Shown in pieces: positions 25,485 through 34,139 of a stretch of 64,000 nt of DNA; the first letter of the stretch is position 1; each line of letters begins with the position of its first letter. The stretch lies in NCBI RefSeq assembly GCF_009650095.1, contig NZ_CP045915.1, positions 3,596,001 to 3,660,000 of the forward strand, given 5' to 3'. Both the position numbers and the translations under genes were made by a program. Origin of the DNA: Gracilibacillus salitolerans (GTDB lineage Bacteria; Bacillota; Bacilli; Bacillales; Amphibacillaceae). A model generated the notes under the pieces. The model was not told where the DNA came from. It did no database searches and saw only the letters and a list, made by a program, of their open reading frames with translations.

Positions 25485-26651
25485 ATGAGGGACACTTTAT
25501 TTGAGGAAATAGATGCTTTATACGATGAAATGGTGGAAATGCGCAGGTTTTTACACCAGTATCCGGAACTTTCCTTTCAAGAATATAAAACAGCAGCATT
25601 CATTCAAGAACAATATAAAATATTAGATATTCCATATCAAGCAAATATTGGCGGAAATGGAGTTGTAGCCACTTTAAGAGGTGCTAAGCCTGGTAAAACC
25701 GTTGCATTACGTGCTGACTTTGATGCATTACCAATTCAAGATGAAAAAGATTTTCCGTATAAATCAAAAAATGACGGTGTTATGCATGCTTGTGGGCATG
25801 ACGGTCATACGACAACATTACTTGCTGTTGCCAAAGTCTTAAAAAATCATCAGGAAGATCTTGCCGGAACAGTGGTTTTTATTCATCAGCATGCTGAGGA
25901 ACTTGCTCCAGGTGGTGCCAAACCAATGATTGAAGCAGGTGTACTGAAAAATGTCGATGTTGTTTACGGCACACACCTATGGACCAATACACCATATGGA
26001 ATCGTTCAGACATCCCGAGGAAACTTTATGGCTGCAGCGGATCACTTCACTATTCATATAAAAGGAAAAGGAGGTCATGGAGCAATCCCACACCAGACAA
26101 AGGATCCAATTGTGGTTGGTTCACAACTTGTAACGAATCTGCAGCAAATCATCAGCAGACGCATCGATCCTTTGGAAACGGCCGTCTTGTCTATCGGTCA
26201 ATTTCATGCTGGTAATGCGTACAATATTATTCCCGATATAGCGATGATTGATGGTACAGTACGCACGTTTAATCCAGTCTTACAACATTTTATTAAGGAT
26301 GAAATCGAAAAAGTGATCAAAGGCACCTGTATTGGTTATGATGTATCCTATGATTTTGATTATTCCTTTGGATACCCACCGGTTGTCAACCATGCCAAGC
26401 ATGCGGAAAAGGTATTAACTGCTGCCGAACAGGTGAAAGAAGTGGAGAAGGCCGAAATGATTGAACCGAGTATGACAGGCGAGGATTTTGCATACTATTT
26501 AGAAGAAAAACCTGGTGCCTATTTCTTTACGGGCGCCCAAATCGAAAATGGCTTTGTCCCCCATCATCATCCAATGTTTGATTTTGATGAGCGAGCAATG
26601 AAAATAGCAGCCAAAACATTAATTGCTGCTACGTTGAATGTAAATAAATAG
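25485..26651 (+). CDS. M20-family amidohydrolase (N-acyl amino acid / hippurate hydrolase type)
   Basis: The 388-aa product has the dimetal site of M20D hydrolases: MRRFLHQYPELSFQEY, LRADFDALPIQDE, VMHACGHDGHTTTLL, IHQHAEELAPGGA, a dimerisation domain from about 180 to 290 with FTIHIKGKGGHGAIPH, and the C-terminal His in PHHHPMFDFDE. It cleaves N-acyl groups from amino acids or related amides in the cytosol. ATG follows GGGGTGAGG. It is flanked by terminators and so is monocistronic. Confidence 0.87.
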   Translation: MRDTLFEEIDALYDEMVEMRRFLHQYPELSFQEYKTAAFIQEQYKILDIPYQANIGGNGVVATLRGAKPGKTVALRADFDALPIQDEKDFPYKSKNDGVMHACGHDGHTTTLLAVAKVLKNHQEDLAGTVVFIHQHAEELAPGGAKPMIEAGVLKNVDVVYGTHLWTNTPYGIVQTSRGNFMAAADHFTIHIKGKGGHGAIPHQTKDPIVVGSQLVTNLQQIISRRIDPLETAVLSIGQFHAGNAYNIIPDIAMIDGTVRTFNPVLQHFIKDEIEKVIKGTCIGYDVSYDFDYSFGYPPVVNHAKHAEKVLTAAEQVKEVEKAEMIEPSMTGEDFAYYLEEKPGAYFFTGAQIENGFVPHHHPMFDFDERAMKIAAKTLIAATLNVNK

Positions 26652-26696
26652 ATTGTGTTATTAATGAGAGGGACAGAAGTACTCCATTTACGACCA

Positions 26697-26731
26697 AACA
26701 CGAACATCAAAAATTGATGCTCGTGTTTTTT
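26697..26731 (+). terminator. Terminator of the M20 hydrolase gene
   Basis: AAACACGAACATCA and TGATGCTCGTGTT form a stem followed by a T-run. Confidence 0.75.
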
Positions 26732-26782
26732 CCTTGGATATGCGTTTCTGTTCCTTTTTTAAGAAAAGCATCATTTTCCCTT

Positions 26783-26860
26783 GGATAAAGGCATTTATCT
26801 AAGGAAGAGCGCGAATTATCCAAGGAGCAGAACCAGATATCTAAGGAAGGGCGGTAATCA
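26783..26860. repeat. Array of about 20-22-bp diverged intergenic units
   Basis: Units of the form TATCTAAGGAAGAGCGCGAA, TTATCCAAGGAGCAGAACCA and TATCTAAGGAAGGGCGGTAA follow one another. Just upstream the inverse motif CCTTGGATA occurs twice (near 26733 and 26778). This gives a mixed direct/inverted layout without coding potential. Confidence 0.55.
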
Positions 26861-26871
26861 ACCTTATTTAT

Positions 26872-27063
26872 TTAGTGAATACGTTCAGATAAATTCAATT
26901 CCGTCACGCTCTCTACTTCCTCTTCCAAGAACGATTCGCCTAGCTCTGATTCAATTGCTGCTTCCAAGTTGGCATCTTCAAAGTTAATCGTTTCTTCTTG
27001 ACTACAACCAATCAGTGCCAACGCAAAAAATAATAAAGATGTTAACTTTAACATGTATTGCAA
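26872..27063 (-). pseudogene. Truncated leucine-rich-repeat lipoprotein
   Basis: The roughly 60-aa product has a lipoprotein signal peptide (SLLFFALALIGC, lipobox LIGC) and then INFEDANLEAAIESELG ... VTELNLSERIH, the usual opening of an internalin-like LRR domain, which stops at the first repeat. Family members run for hundreds of residues, so this is a remnant. The likely start is the TTG at 27063 after AAGGTGAG; an ATG at 27054 is possible. The end abuts the short repeat array at 26783-26860. Confidence 0.6.
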
Positions 27064-27207
27064 ATAAAATCTCACCTTTCTCTTCTACAACCTTAAATCT
27101 ACAACATCATTCAAATTCTTCCATTAGACCTTATTAATATCCAATTATATACATTTTATATGGTATTTTTCACCTTTAGTGTATATGATATGATTTCAAT
27201 AAATAAA

Positions 27208-27250
27208 AACACCCCATAAGTTAGATTATATCCTAACTTATGGGGTGTTT
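27208..27250 (-). terminator. Terminator of the ecsAB operon
   Basis: A long stem, CACCCCATAAGTTAG with CTAACTTATGGGGTG, is followed on the minus strand by a T-rich run. Confidence 0.85.
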
Positions 27251-27256
27251 ATGTGA

Positions 27257-28480
27257 TCAAATTCTCTCTTGATGGGACATCTTCTTATTTAAATAGTTCG
27301 GAATGACCATACCAATAAATAATAAAGCTGCGATCGCCATTACAATTCCTATCAACCATTCCCCTATCACGAAAAGGAAAAGAACAAATACTACACCTGC
27401 GAACATAATTAGCTGCTGCATCCATTTTATAAAAGCTTGCTTCCGTACACTAGTCCCAATCGGATAAAGATCTAACCATACTAATGTTGCATGGTGTTTC
27501 CATAATGGAATCATCTGCAAAAAGATCATATACATAAACAACATAGCAAAAATGAGCTTTAGCCAGAGATTAGGTACAAAATAAACAAGGAACCCACCAA
27601 TGACAAGCAATCTTACATATATGCCTAAATATTCTCCACTTCTAACTGTTGTTAAGCGGTACAAATAAGGATAAGCCTGTTTCTGATGGAAAGGAATCGA
27701 TCCGGTCAACAAGCGTGCAAGCCAGTGACGTTTTTTTACTTGTGTTTCCATATGTGGCACTTCTGTAAACATATTGGCTAACCTGTAAAAGGACCGCATT
27801 CGCATATAATCACTTTCTATTAACAAGTCCCAATTTAATGCGCGCTGTTTTCTAGCTGTTTGGTAGTTAGTAACAAAAAGAACGACAAGTAACACAGTAA
27901 TCACTGCTAAAAAGATCATCTCCTGCACAAGAAAGAAATAAACTAACGTTATAATCAACGCAAACCTTACGATCTTGTCCAACATTCTAAAGTTCTTATC
28001 CCGAACACGTAGCATCCACCAATTTGCCACTAAACTCCATGCTTTAATAATTAACAATACTACAAACAATAAACCAAAAGACGAGTTTTCAGGGAAAACA
28101 GTCATATATAACGGCGCAACTGCAGCCATTGCTAATACGAATAAGTAAAGTTGTGTGGCAAAACTGTAGATTAAAGCTCGAAAAAAATATCCAGAAAGTT
28201 GCAATTCTGCTGGAATCAAAAAGACTATATCTGCCCTTTTTAACAATGTTTGAATTGGGCTGTGTGCAGTGACCACACCTAGTACGACCGCAATCACCCA
28301 CGTAGACGGAAAGTAATCAGGAATATTCTCTAAAAACTGCTGATAATAAACAGACATTGCTCCGACAATAAACACCATAGCGATCATAAGATGTCCTGTG
28401 AGGATATAACGCAAATATCTGCTTAACTCCTTCATATGTGCTGATAAACGTTCAACAAACAATCGATGCGAATTAAGCAT
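27257..28480 (-). CDS. ecsB: ABC transporter permease EcsB
   Basis: The 407-aa polytopic protein (about ten hydrophobic segments) with RLSAHMKELSRYLRYILTGH at its start matches EcsB, the membrane part of the Ecs exporter that influences secretion, competence and intramembrane proteolysis in Bacillus. ATG overlaps the ecsA stop by 8 bp. No ecsC follows; a strong terminator closes the operon. Confidence 0.88.
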   Translation of the reverse strand: MLNSHRLFVERLSAHMKELSRYLRYILTGHLMIAMVFIVGAMSVYYQQFLENIPDYFPSTWVIAVVLGVVTAHSPIQTLLKRADIVFLIPAELQLSGYFFRALIYSFATQLYLFVLAMAAVAPLYMTVFPENSSFGLLFVVLLIIKAWSLVANWWMLRVRDKNFRMLDKIVRFALIITLVYFFLVQEMIFLAVITVLLVVLFVTNYQTARKQRALNWDLLIESDYMRMRSFYRLANMFTEVPHMETQVKKRHWLARLLTGSIPFHQKQAYPYLYRLTTVRSGEYLGIYVRLLVIGGFLVYFVPNLWLKLIFAMLFMYMIFLQMIPLWKHHATLVWLDLYPIGTSVRKQAFIKWMQQLIMFAGVVFVLFLFVIGEWLIGIVMAIAALLFIGMVIPNYLNKKMSHQERI

Positions 28481-29219
28481 ATTGATCGGCTTCTTTCGTT
28501 AATTGGATATAAAGATCATCTAATGTTGCTTGTGGCCGGTCAAAAGCTTCTCTTAATTCATCCAATGTTCCTTTTGCACGAATTAAGCCATCATGAAGGA
28601 TAACAAAACGATCACAATAACGCTCTGCCGTTGCTAAGATATGTGTCGACATTAATACACCCGCACCTTGGTCTTTCATTTGATTCATCAATTGAAGGTA
28701 GGATTGTATCCCGAGTGGATCTAATCCGACAAAAGGCTCGTCCACAATATATAAATCAGGTTCGACCAGAAACGAACACATTATCATCACTTTTTGCCTC
28801 ATCCCTTTGGAGAAATGGATAGGAAACCATTTTAACTTCTTTTCTAATCGAAATTCTTTTAACAAAGGAGTGACACGTGCCTGATATACGTCTTCCGGTA
28901 ACTCATAAGCCATAGCAGTTAATCGTAAATGCTCTTCTAATGTTAACTCGTCATATAAAACAGGCATTTCTGGAATATAAGAAAAATGTTGTCTGTAACT
29001 TTCTGCTGCTTCCTGAAACGTCTTCCCTTTGATCGAGACAGTCCCTTTTTTTGCTTGCATTAAGCCAATCACATGTTTAATTGTGGTACTTTTTCCTGCA
29101 CCATTTAAACCGATCAACCCCACAATCTCATTCGGCTTCACTTCAAATGAAATACCATGCAGTACATTTTTATGGGTGTAACCACCTTCGAGATCTTTGA
29201 TATGTAATAAAGGTTCCAT
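28473..29219 (-). CDS. ecsA: ABC transporter ATP-binding protein EcsA
   Basis: The 248-aa ATPase has Walker A GLNGAGKSTTIKHV, the signature HFSKGMRQKVMIMC and Walker B DLYIVDEPFVGLDP. It pairs with EcsB. It is divergent from hit, the same order as in Bacillus subtilis. Confidence 0.92.
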   Translation of the reverse strand: MEPLLHIKDLEGGYTHKNVLHGISFEVKPNEIVGLIGLNGAGKSTTIKHVIGLMQAKKGTVSIKGKTFQEAAESYRQHFSYIPEMPVLYDELTLEEHLRLTAMAYELPEDVYQARVTPLLKEFRLEKKLKWFPIHFSKGMRQKVMIMCSFLVEPDLYIVDEPFVGLDPLGIQSYLQLMNQMKDQGAGVLMSTHILATAERYCDRFVILHDGLIRAKGTLDELREAFDRPQATLDDLYIQLTKEADQYA

Positions 29220-29389
29220 TATTTAACGCCCCTTCTATTTCGCTTCATTATACGTATTACCATTTCCTAATCATTATACCAAATTTTATTAGTATAAAGA
29301 AAAAAATATGGAACAAACTATTTGATGAAGGGGTAAAGAAAAAGTGTTCTATCGATCCTTTCAAATAGTGAAAAAACATTGTTTTAAAA

Positions 29390-29520
29390 TTTGATAATCA
29401 CTTACTTTATCCAACATGAATCTTCCCCGGTTCGAGGGTAAGAAAAAATCTTCTCCCCTTCATGCAGGATGTGTTACTTAAACGATATATCGTTTTGTAG
29501 CACTCCTGCTATTTTTTTTA
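29390..29520 (+). ncRNA. Candidate small RNA ending in a strong terminator
   Basis: The 5-prime flank of hit has a free-standing terminator: GCAGGATGTG ... CACTCCTGC enclosing AAACGATATATCGTTT, then eight T (about 29465-29520). No gene on the plus strand precedes it, since ecsA is divergent. A weaker hairpin (CTTCCCC ... GGGTAAG, about 29413-29433) lies upstream. A short RNA is the simplest reading; the 5-prime end is not defined. Confidence 0.3.
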
Positions 29521-29531
29521 CCTCTTAGCGT

Positions 29532-29560
29532 TTTAAAGAACAATAAAAATAATGTATAAT
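29532..29560 (+). promoter_or_regulatory. Promoter of hit
   Basis: TTTAAA (29532-29537), 17-nt spacer and TATAAT (29555-29560). This predicts a leader of about 145 nt before the hit ATG. Confidence 0.5.
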
Positions 29561-29584
29561 ATAAGAAAAGCACCTAGCACCACA

Positions 29585-29675
29585 AAACGGAAAGACTTCA
29601 CTCCGTATACGTAGATAGGGAAATAACTGACATCTGGTAGCTAACGCTCTAGACACATATCCCGAAGTTATTGCA
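29585..29675 (+). promoter_or_regulatory. Structured leader of hit with pseudoknot potential
   Basis: Hairpin ACGGA/TCCGT (29587-29606) is followed by GGGA (29618-29621) and AATAACT (29622-29628), then hairpin TCTGGTAGC-TAAC-GCTCTAGA, then TCCC (29660-29663) and AGTTATT (29666-29672). The a-b-a'-b' order is that of a pseudoknot. I do not match it to a known riboswitch class. Confidence 0.4.
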
Positions 29676-29714
29676 CAACGAGCAAAAAGACTTATAAATA
29701 GAAGGAGCGATCGT

Positions 29715-30134
29715 ATGGGAACACATGAAGATTGTATTTTTTGCAAAATTGTGGCAGGTGACATACCTTCTGCAAAAGTTTATGAAGACGAAGATGTTTA
29801 TGCATTCCTTGATATTAGTCAAGTGACGAAAGGGCATACCTTAGTCATACCTAAAAACCACAGCAAAAACATATATGAAACAGATGAAGCACTTGCTGCT
29901 AAACTGTTTGCACATGTACCGAAAATTGCAAATGCCCTAAAAGAAACATTTCAACCAGCTGGAATTAATATACTTAATAATAACGAGGAAGCTGCTGGGC
30001 AATCTGTATTCCATTTACATATTCATCTTATACCTCGTTATGATGAAACAGATGGCTTTAAGCCTAATTGGATCACACATGAAGATAAGTATGATTTAGC
30101 TGATATGGCCTCTAAAATATCTACAAACCTTTAA
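29715..30134 (+). CDS. hit: HIT-family nucleotide hydrolase/transferase
   Basis: The 139-aa protein starts with the CIFCKIVAGDIPSAKVYED opening and has the catalytic triad AGQSVFHLHIHLIPRYD (HxHxH). HIT proteins hydrolyse nucleoside phosphoramidates or dinucleoside polyphosphates. GGAG lies 9 nt before the ATG. It is divergent from ecsA, with a long structured leader. Confidence 0.9.
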   Translation: MGTHEDCIFCKIVAGDIPSAKVYEDEDVYAFLDISQVTKGHTLVIPKNHSKNIYETDEALAAKLFAHVPKIANALKETFQPAGINILNNNEEAAGQSVFHLHIHLIPRYDETDGFKPNWITHEDKYDLADMASKISTNL

Positions 30135-30204
30135 TTTTTTTAAAAAATATGGTTTGATTATCAACAAAAAAGAGAATGTTATAAATATGAAAGGAGTGTT
30201 CGGA

Positions 30205-30564
30205 ATGATTAACAGCAAGTCATTATTAATCGGCTTTTTAGCTGGAGGATTAGTAAGTGCTGCTGCTACACTTTTAAGTACACCTAAAGCAGGAAAAGAA
30301 TTAAGAACTGACGTTAAAGTAAAAAGTGATGAAGCAGTACGCTACATTAACCATTTAAGAACAGAAGGTGTCGACCTAAAAGAACAGATTAGTAAAACAT
30401 CAAAAGAGGGTGCAGCTTTAATTAAGGACCTCTCCGCAGATGTAAAGGAATCGATTGAATCATGGAAAAAAACGGTCGAACCACATCAAAAAAATATTCA
30501 AAAATATATAACACAAATTGAAGAAAGTTTAAAAGAACTAGAAGACAAAACAAAAGCAAATTAA
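30205..30564 (+). CDS. yhaH: YtxH-domain protein YhaH
   Basis: The 119-aa product starts MINSKSLLIGFLAGGLVSAAA, one membrane segment with glycine-rich face, then TLLSTPKAGKELR, the YtxH signature, and a long amphipathic helix to the end. Proteins of this family are small stress-related membrane-attached proteins without a known activity. AAAGGAG lies 8 nt before the ATG at 30205. It follows hit as in Bacillus subtilis. Confidence 0.8.
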   Translation: MINSKSLLIGFLAGGLVSAAATLLSTPKAGKELRTDVKVKSDEAVRYINHLRTEGVDLKEQISKTSKEGAALIKDLSADVKESIESWKKTVEPHQKNIQKYITQIEESLKELEDKTKAN

Positions 30565-30570
30565 CAAGGA

Positions 30571-30600
30571 AGAGCTGGCTCATGGCCGGCTTTTTTATTT
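30571..30600 (+). terminator. Terminator of yhaH
   Basis: AGCTGGC-TCAT-GGCCGGCT followed by TTTTTT. Confidence 0.7.
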
Positions 30601-30726
30601 TATTACCAAAAAATACAAGCGTTCGCTAAAAAAATTACATAAAACCTATTGATTTTTCATACAAAACATACTATAGTCATGTAGTATTATTTAAATGAAT
30701 CGATTTTAGAAAAAGGGGTGATCCTA

Positions 30727-31266
30727 GTGAACTGTTGGGATTCCATCAATGTAACAAAGCAACTTGGATTTTATCGAAGCCTTATTTTATCATTATTATT
30801 TGGACTATTATCTTTTATCTTTTTGTATTTACCATTTACATTGATTCATAAAGATGTCTTAGTTAAAGACCACGGTCTAATCCCAGTTGTACTTGGATTA
30901 GCGATTTTACCTTTGTTGCATAAAGCATTACGAATTTTGCCTTTAAAATTCACGAATAAAAACTTACGATTAAAATGGACATTAGAGAAGAAATTTTTCC
31001 CTAACTTTCATGTAGTTAATCATACAAAAACAACGAAGCCAACATTATTTTTCGCTTTATTGACACCGACAATAATTATTACCATTCCTTGTATCATTAG
31101 CAGTTATTTTGTTCCATCTTATTATCCTTATTTTCTGCTATTAGGTGCAATTAATTTAAGTTTATCTTATATTGATTTTCTATATATTCGTCATCTATGG
31201 AAAGCACCAAAAAAATGTCTAATTTCAAATGAAGAACAAGGCTATGATATATTAATTCCACGCTAG
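30727..31266 (+). CDS. DUF3267-like membrane protein
   Basis: The 179-aa product has about five hydrophobic segments (LILSLLFGLLSFIFLYLPF, LIPVVLGLAILPLLH, a pair at 115-150). DUF3267 proteins often carry an HExxH-like zinc motif; here only LLHKALRILP remains, so protease activity is unlikely. GTG at 30727 is chosen because AAAGGGGTG lies 6 nt upstream. The place between yhaH and prsA matches the yhaJ area of Bacillus subtilis. Function unknown. Confidence 0.6.
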   Translation: MNCWDSINVTKQLGFYRSLILSLLFGLLSFIFLYLPFTLIHKDVLVKDHGLIPVVLGLAILPLLHKALRILPLKFTNKNLRLKWTLEKKFFPNFHVVNHTKTTKPTLFFALLTPTIIITIPCIISSYFVPSYYPYFLLLGAINLSLSYIDFLYIRHLWKAPKKCLISNEEQGYDILIPR

Positions 31267-31297
31267 ACCCGTTTCGATACTATGAAGCGGGTTTTTG
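31264..31297 (+). terminator. Terminator after the DUF3267-like gene
   Basis: CCCGTTTC and GAAGCGGG with a short loop, followed by TTTTT. Confidence 0.7.
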
Positions 31298-31488
31298 TAT
31301 ATTTTCAGATGTAAACATACACGCGTAGCATCAGAAAACTGAAGAAGTAATGTTTTTCTTCTTTTTTGATTACTTAACAAGCATGATATAATGATTACAT
31401 ACATACTTTTCAATTAATAATGGGACATACTGTTCAAATCTTTAATTTTTTGTTAAAGTAATGACATGAGAATAAGGAGGTAAGCTTG

Positions 31489-31668
31489 ATGCTTTTTGTG
31501 TTTGTCATTTTTGCTTTTTTTATATTATTTATATTCAACTCTCTAACGATGAGACTTTGTTTACAAACTGAAATGTCACAGGAAAAACAACCAAATGTTT
31601 TTCGAACCATTAATATTTTAATTACCATTTTACTTGTATCTTCATATGTTGAAGTTATTTATATCTAA
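31489..31668 (+). CDS. Small membrane protein of 59 aa
   Basis: Two hydrophobic segments (MLFVFVIFAFFILFIFNSL and ILITILLVSSYVEVIYI) flank a short polar loop with CLQTEMSQEKQPNVFR. AAGGAGG stands 8 nt before the ATG, which makes expression very likely. It lies just upstream of prsA but is separated by about 115 bp. I do not recognise the family. Confidence 0.65.
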   Translation: MLFVFVIFAFFILFIFNSLTMRLCLQTEMSQEKQPNVFRTINILITILLVSSYVEVIYI

Positions 31669-31785
31669 TTAAAATTAGTAAAAATAATGTAATCGATATT
31701 TTTATTGTTATTTTTAATCAAAAGTATGTTATATTATTGCAAGAGTAAAAAAATAGCTTTAGTAAATAGTAGGAGTGTAGGTAGA

Positions 31786-32724
31786 ATGAAAAAATTAGCA
31801 ATCTCTGCAACAATTGCAGCAAGCGTTATCGCACTTTCCGCATGTTCTTCAGATGATTCTGAGACGGTAGTGGAAACAGATTCAGGTAGTGTTACAAAGG
31901 ATGCATTTTATGAAGAATTGAAGGCAGCCAATGGCGAACAAGTTCTCCAACAATTGGTGCTCGAAACAATTCTTGAAGATAAATATGACGTATCCGATGA
32001 AGAAGTTGATAATGAAATCGAAACATTTAAAGAGCAGTATGGTGAGCAATGGGACATGGTCTTAACTCAAAGTGGTTATGCAGATGAAGAAGCATTCCGT
32101 GATGATTTGCGTGTCCAACTGCTTCAAGAAAAAGCTGCGACCGAAGATATAGAAGTAACTGATGAAGAAATTCAAAAGCATTATGAAAGAATGCAAACAA
32201 ATCTAGTTGCTAGCCATATTCTTGTTGAAGATGAAGATACCGCAAATGAAGTTATTGACCAGTTAAATGATGGGGAAGATTTTGCAGCTCTAGCAGAAGA
32301 ATATTCTAGCGATACAGGTAGTGCTGCTGACGGTGGTAATTTAGGAGAATTTGGTGCAGGTGAAATGGTTCCTGAATTTGAAGATGCAGCATACAATCTT
32401 GAAATTGATGAAATTAGTGAGCCTGTCCAATCTACACATGGCTTCCACGTTATTAAAGTTACAGACCGTGTAGAAGCGGAAGATGTAGAACCACTAGAAG
32501 ATGTAGAAGATCAAATCAAAAGAGATATTGCATCGACTAAAATTGATCAAGCAGCTCTACAAACTAAAATTCAAGATTTAATGAAAGATGCTAATATTGA
32601 TGTTCAAATCGAAGAATTCGAAGATTTATTCACATTTGAAGAACCACCTGTAGAAGAGCCAGCTCCTGAAGGCACACCAGAAGAGCCTACTGAAGAAGAA
32701 TCTGCAGAAGAAGAAACTGAATAA
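31786..32724 (+). CDS. prsA: Extracellular peptidyl-prolyl isomerase lipoprotein PrsA
   Basis: The 312-aa product has a lipoprotein signal peptide (ATIAASVIALSAC, Cys at about 22), an N-terminal chaperone region, a PPIC rotamase domain (VASHILVEDEDTANEVI, GGNLGEFGAGEMVPEFEDA, VQSTHGFHVIKV) and an acidic proline/glutamate tail (EEPPVEEPAPE and on). It folds secreted proteins at the membrane surface. ATG at 31786 begins the signal peptide; AGGAG lies 10 nt upstream. A strong terminator follows. Confidence 0.93.
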   Translation: MKKLAISATIAASVIALSACSSDDSETVVETDSGSVTKDAFYEELKAANGEQVLQQLVLETILEDKYDVSDEEVDNEIETFKEQYGEQWDMVLTQSGYADEEAFRDDLRVQLLQEKAATEDIEVTDEEIQKHYERMQTNLVASHILVEDEDTANEVIDQLNDGEDFAALAEEYSSDTGSAADGGNLGEFGAGEMVPEFEDAAYNLEIDEISEPVQSTHGFHVIKVTDRVEAEDVEPLEDVEDQIKRDIASTKIDQAALQTKIQDLMKDANIDVQIEEFEDLFTFEEPPVEEPAPEGTPEEPTEEESAEEETE

Positions 32725-32731
32725 TACTACA

Positions 32732-32770
32732 CCCCCCTATCTTCCACCATGTGAGAAGATAGGGGTTTTT
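32732..32770 (+). terminator. Terminator of prsA
   Basis: CCCCTATCTTC (32734-32744) pairs with GAAGATAGGGG (32755-32765), then TTTTT. Confidence 0.85.
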
Positions 32771-32859
32771 ATGTTATTCTAATAATATCAGATATGCTTA
32801 CTCTGTTTATTTAGTGTGTACCATTCAAAAATTTTTGAAACAAGATTAGGAAGTGATAA

Positions 32860-34092
32860 ATGATGAACTCGCTGAAGTATTTTTATGAGATGATTACGAT
32901 TGATTATAAGTTGACAGATCAACAAAAACAGGATCTCTCTATTAATTTCCCCGCTCCACCTTTACCAGAAGCTATGAAAGGGGTACATTTGAATACTTTA
33001 ACAAAAGGTACACCCGTTTCAGCTAGGGTTTTATTAAATGAATTCGAAGTAAGAAAAACGAAAACAAATAAATCCTTTTTAAAAGTTACATTGAGTGACC
33101 AATCTGGAAACATTTCCGCCAAAATGTGGGATAACAATGGGGAAGTTGATGCGATGCTTCCTGTATTAGAACAAAAAGGTGTCTTTGATATCCGTGGTCA
33201 AGTCGATGAATTTAACGGCTTTAAAAGTGTCACTGTATATGAAATGACACCATGCAAGGATGACATTGATCCCTTTACATTGCTTGCTTATACACAACAG
33301 GATATAGAGGCATTGCGAGATGAACTGTTTGCCTATCTTTACGAATTACAACAGCCCTATCAAGATATTGCACTTAAAGCAATGGAACAACTCTGGGAAG
33401 GATTTCGCATCAGTCCTGCCGCGAAAGGGTTTCATCACAATTATTTGGGAGGTTTACTGAAACATACCGTTGGTCTGATGCGCTTCTGTAGATACATAAC
33501 GATCCAATCAGATAATCCCTTCCGTGCCGTAATGCAGTTAATCAACAAAGTAGAAACCGAATATAAACTAGAAATTTGGAACTCTTTAAAAGAAGACAAT
33601 GCCAGACCAACATATGTATGGAAAGACTGTATTGATCACCTCTATCATATGGTACATGGAATGGCTGAGTTTAAATATGACAGCATTAACTATGATGCAC
33701 TGATTACAAGTATTTTGTTCCATGATATCGGTAAATTAGCAGAGTATGATTATGCTGGTAAATCCTTCGATATTTTTCACTTTCTCTTTCCCACAGGGGA
33801 ATTTAAAGATCCAAATCGCAAACAGGCTGGAATTGCGATGGACCCATTAGGTGTAAACATTGGTCATATTCCATATGGGGTGATGTTATTATCTAAAGTA
33901 ATTGAGCATCATAAAATTTCTGTCACGATGGAAGATATTCACTTAATGTCTCACTGTATCCTTTGCCACCATGGGTTACCAGAATGGGGAAGCGCCGTTC
34001 GTAAACCTAGTAATCTAGAAGGCTATATTATTCATATTGTCGATTACTTGGATAGCCGTTATGAAAATACAGAAGCAGATGAAGAAAAATAA
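32860..34092 (+). CDS. yhaM: 3-prime-to-5-prime exoribonuclease YhaM, long form
   Basis: The 410-aa product has an OB-fold nucleic-acid domain (about 40-130, VTLSDQSGNISAKMWDN) and an HD domain: HHNYLGGLLKHTVGLM, the metal pair LFHDIGKLAEYDY, IEHHKI and CHHGLPEWGSA. Bacillus subtilis YhaM is about 314 aa; the extra length is mainly about 75 residues inserted between the first HD helix and HDIGK. It would trim RNA and single-stranded DNA from the 3-prime end. AGGA lies 8 nt before the ATG. In Bacillus subtilis it ends the yhaO-yhaN-yhaM unit; here yhaON lies 3 kb away on the other strand. Confidence 0.85.
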   Translation: MMNSLKYFYEMITIDYKLTDQQKQDLSINFPAPPLPEAMKGVHLNTLTKGTPVSARVLLNEFEVRKTKTNKSFLKVTLSDQSGNISAKMWDNNGEVDAMLPVLEQKGVFDIRGQVDEFNGFKSVTVYEMTPCKDDIDPFTLLAYTQQDIEALRDELFAYLYELQQPYQDIALKAMEQLWEGFRISPAAKGFHHNYLGGLLKHTVGLMRFCRYITIQSDNPFRAVMQLINKVETEYKLEIWNSLKEDNARPTYVWKDCIDHLYHMVHGMAEFKYDSINYDALITSILFHDIGKLAEYDYAGKSFDIFHFLFPTGEFKDPNRKQAGIAMDPLGVNIGHIPYGVMLLSKVIEHHKISVTMEDIHLMSHCILCHHGLPEWGSAVRKPSNLEGYIIHIVDYLDSRYENTEADEEK

Positions 34093-34103
34093 ATATCGTC
34101 GTA

Positions 34104-34139
34104 AAAAATAACTTGATATCGCTCAAGTTATTTTTTTAC
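34104..34139. terminator. Terminator between yhaM and a small converging gene
   Basis: AAATAACTTGA, loop TATCGC, TCAAGTTATTT and a long T-run. Confidence 0.8.

Noticed and set aside
30160..30204. Upstream starts for yhaH (MIINKKENV, MKGVFG)
   Set aside because: The ATG at 30205 has AAAGGAG at 8 nt and begins the membrane segment as in relatives.
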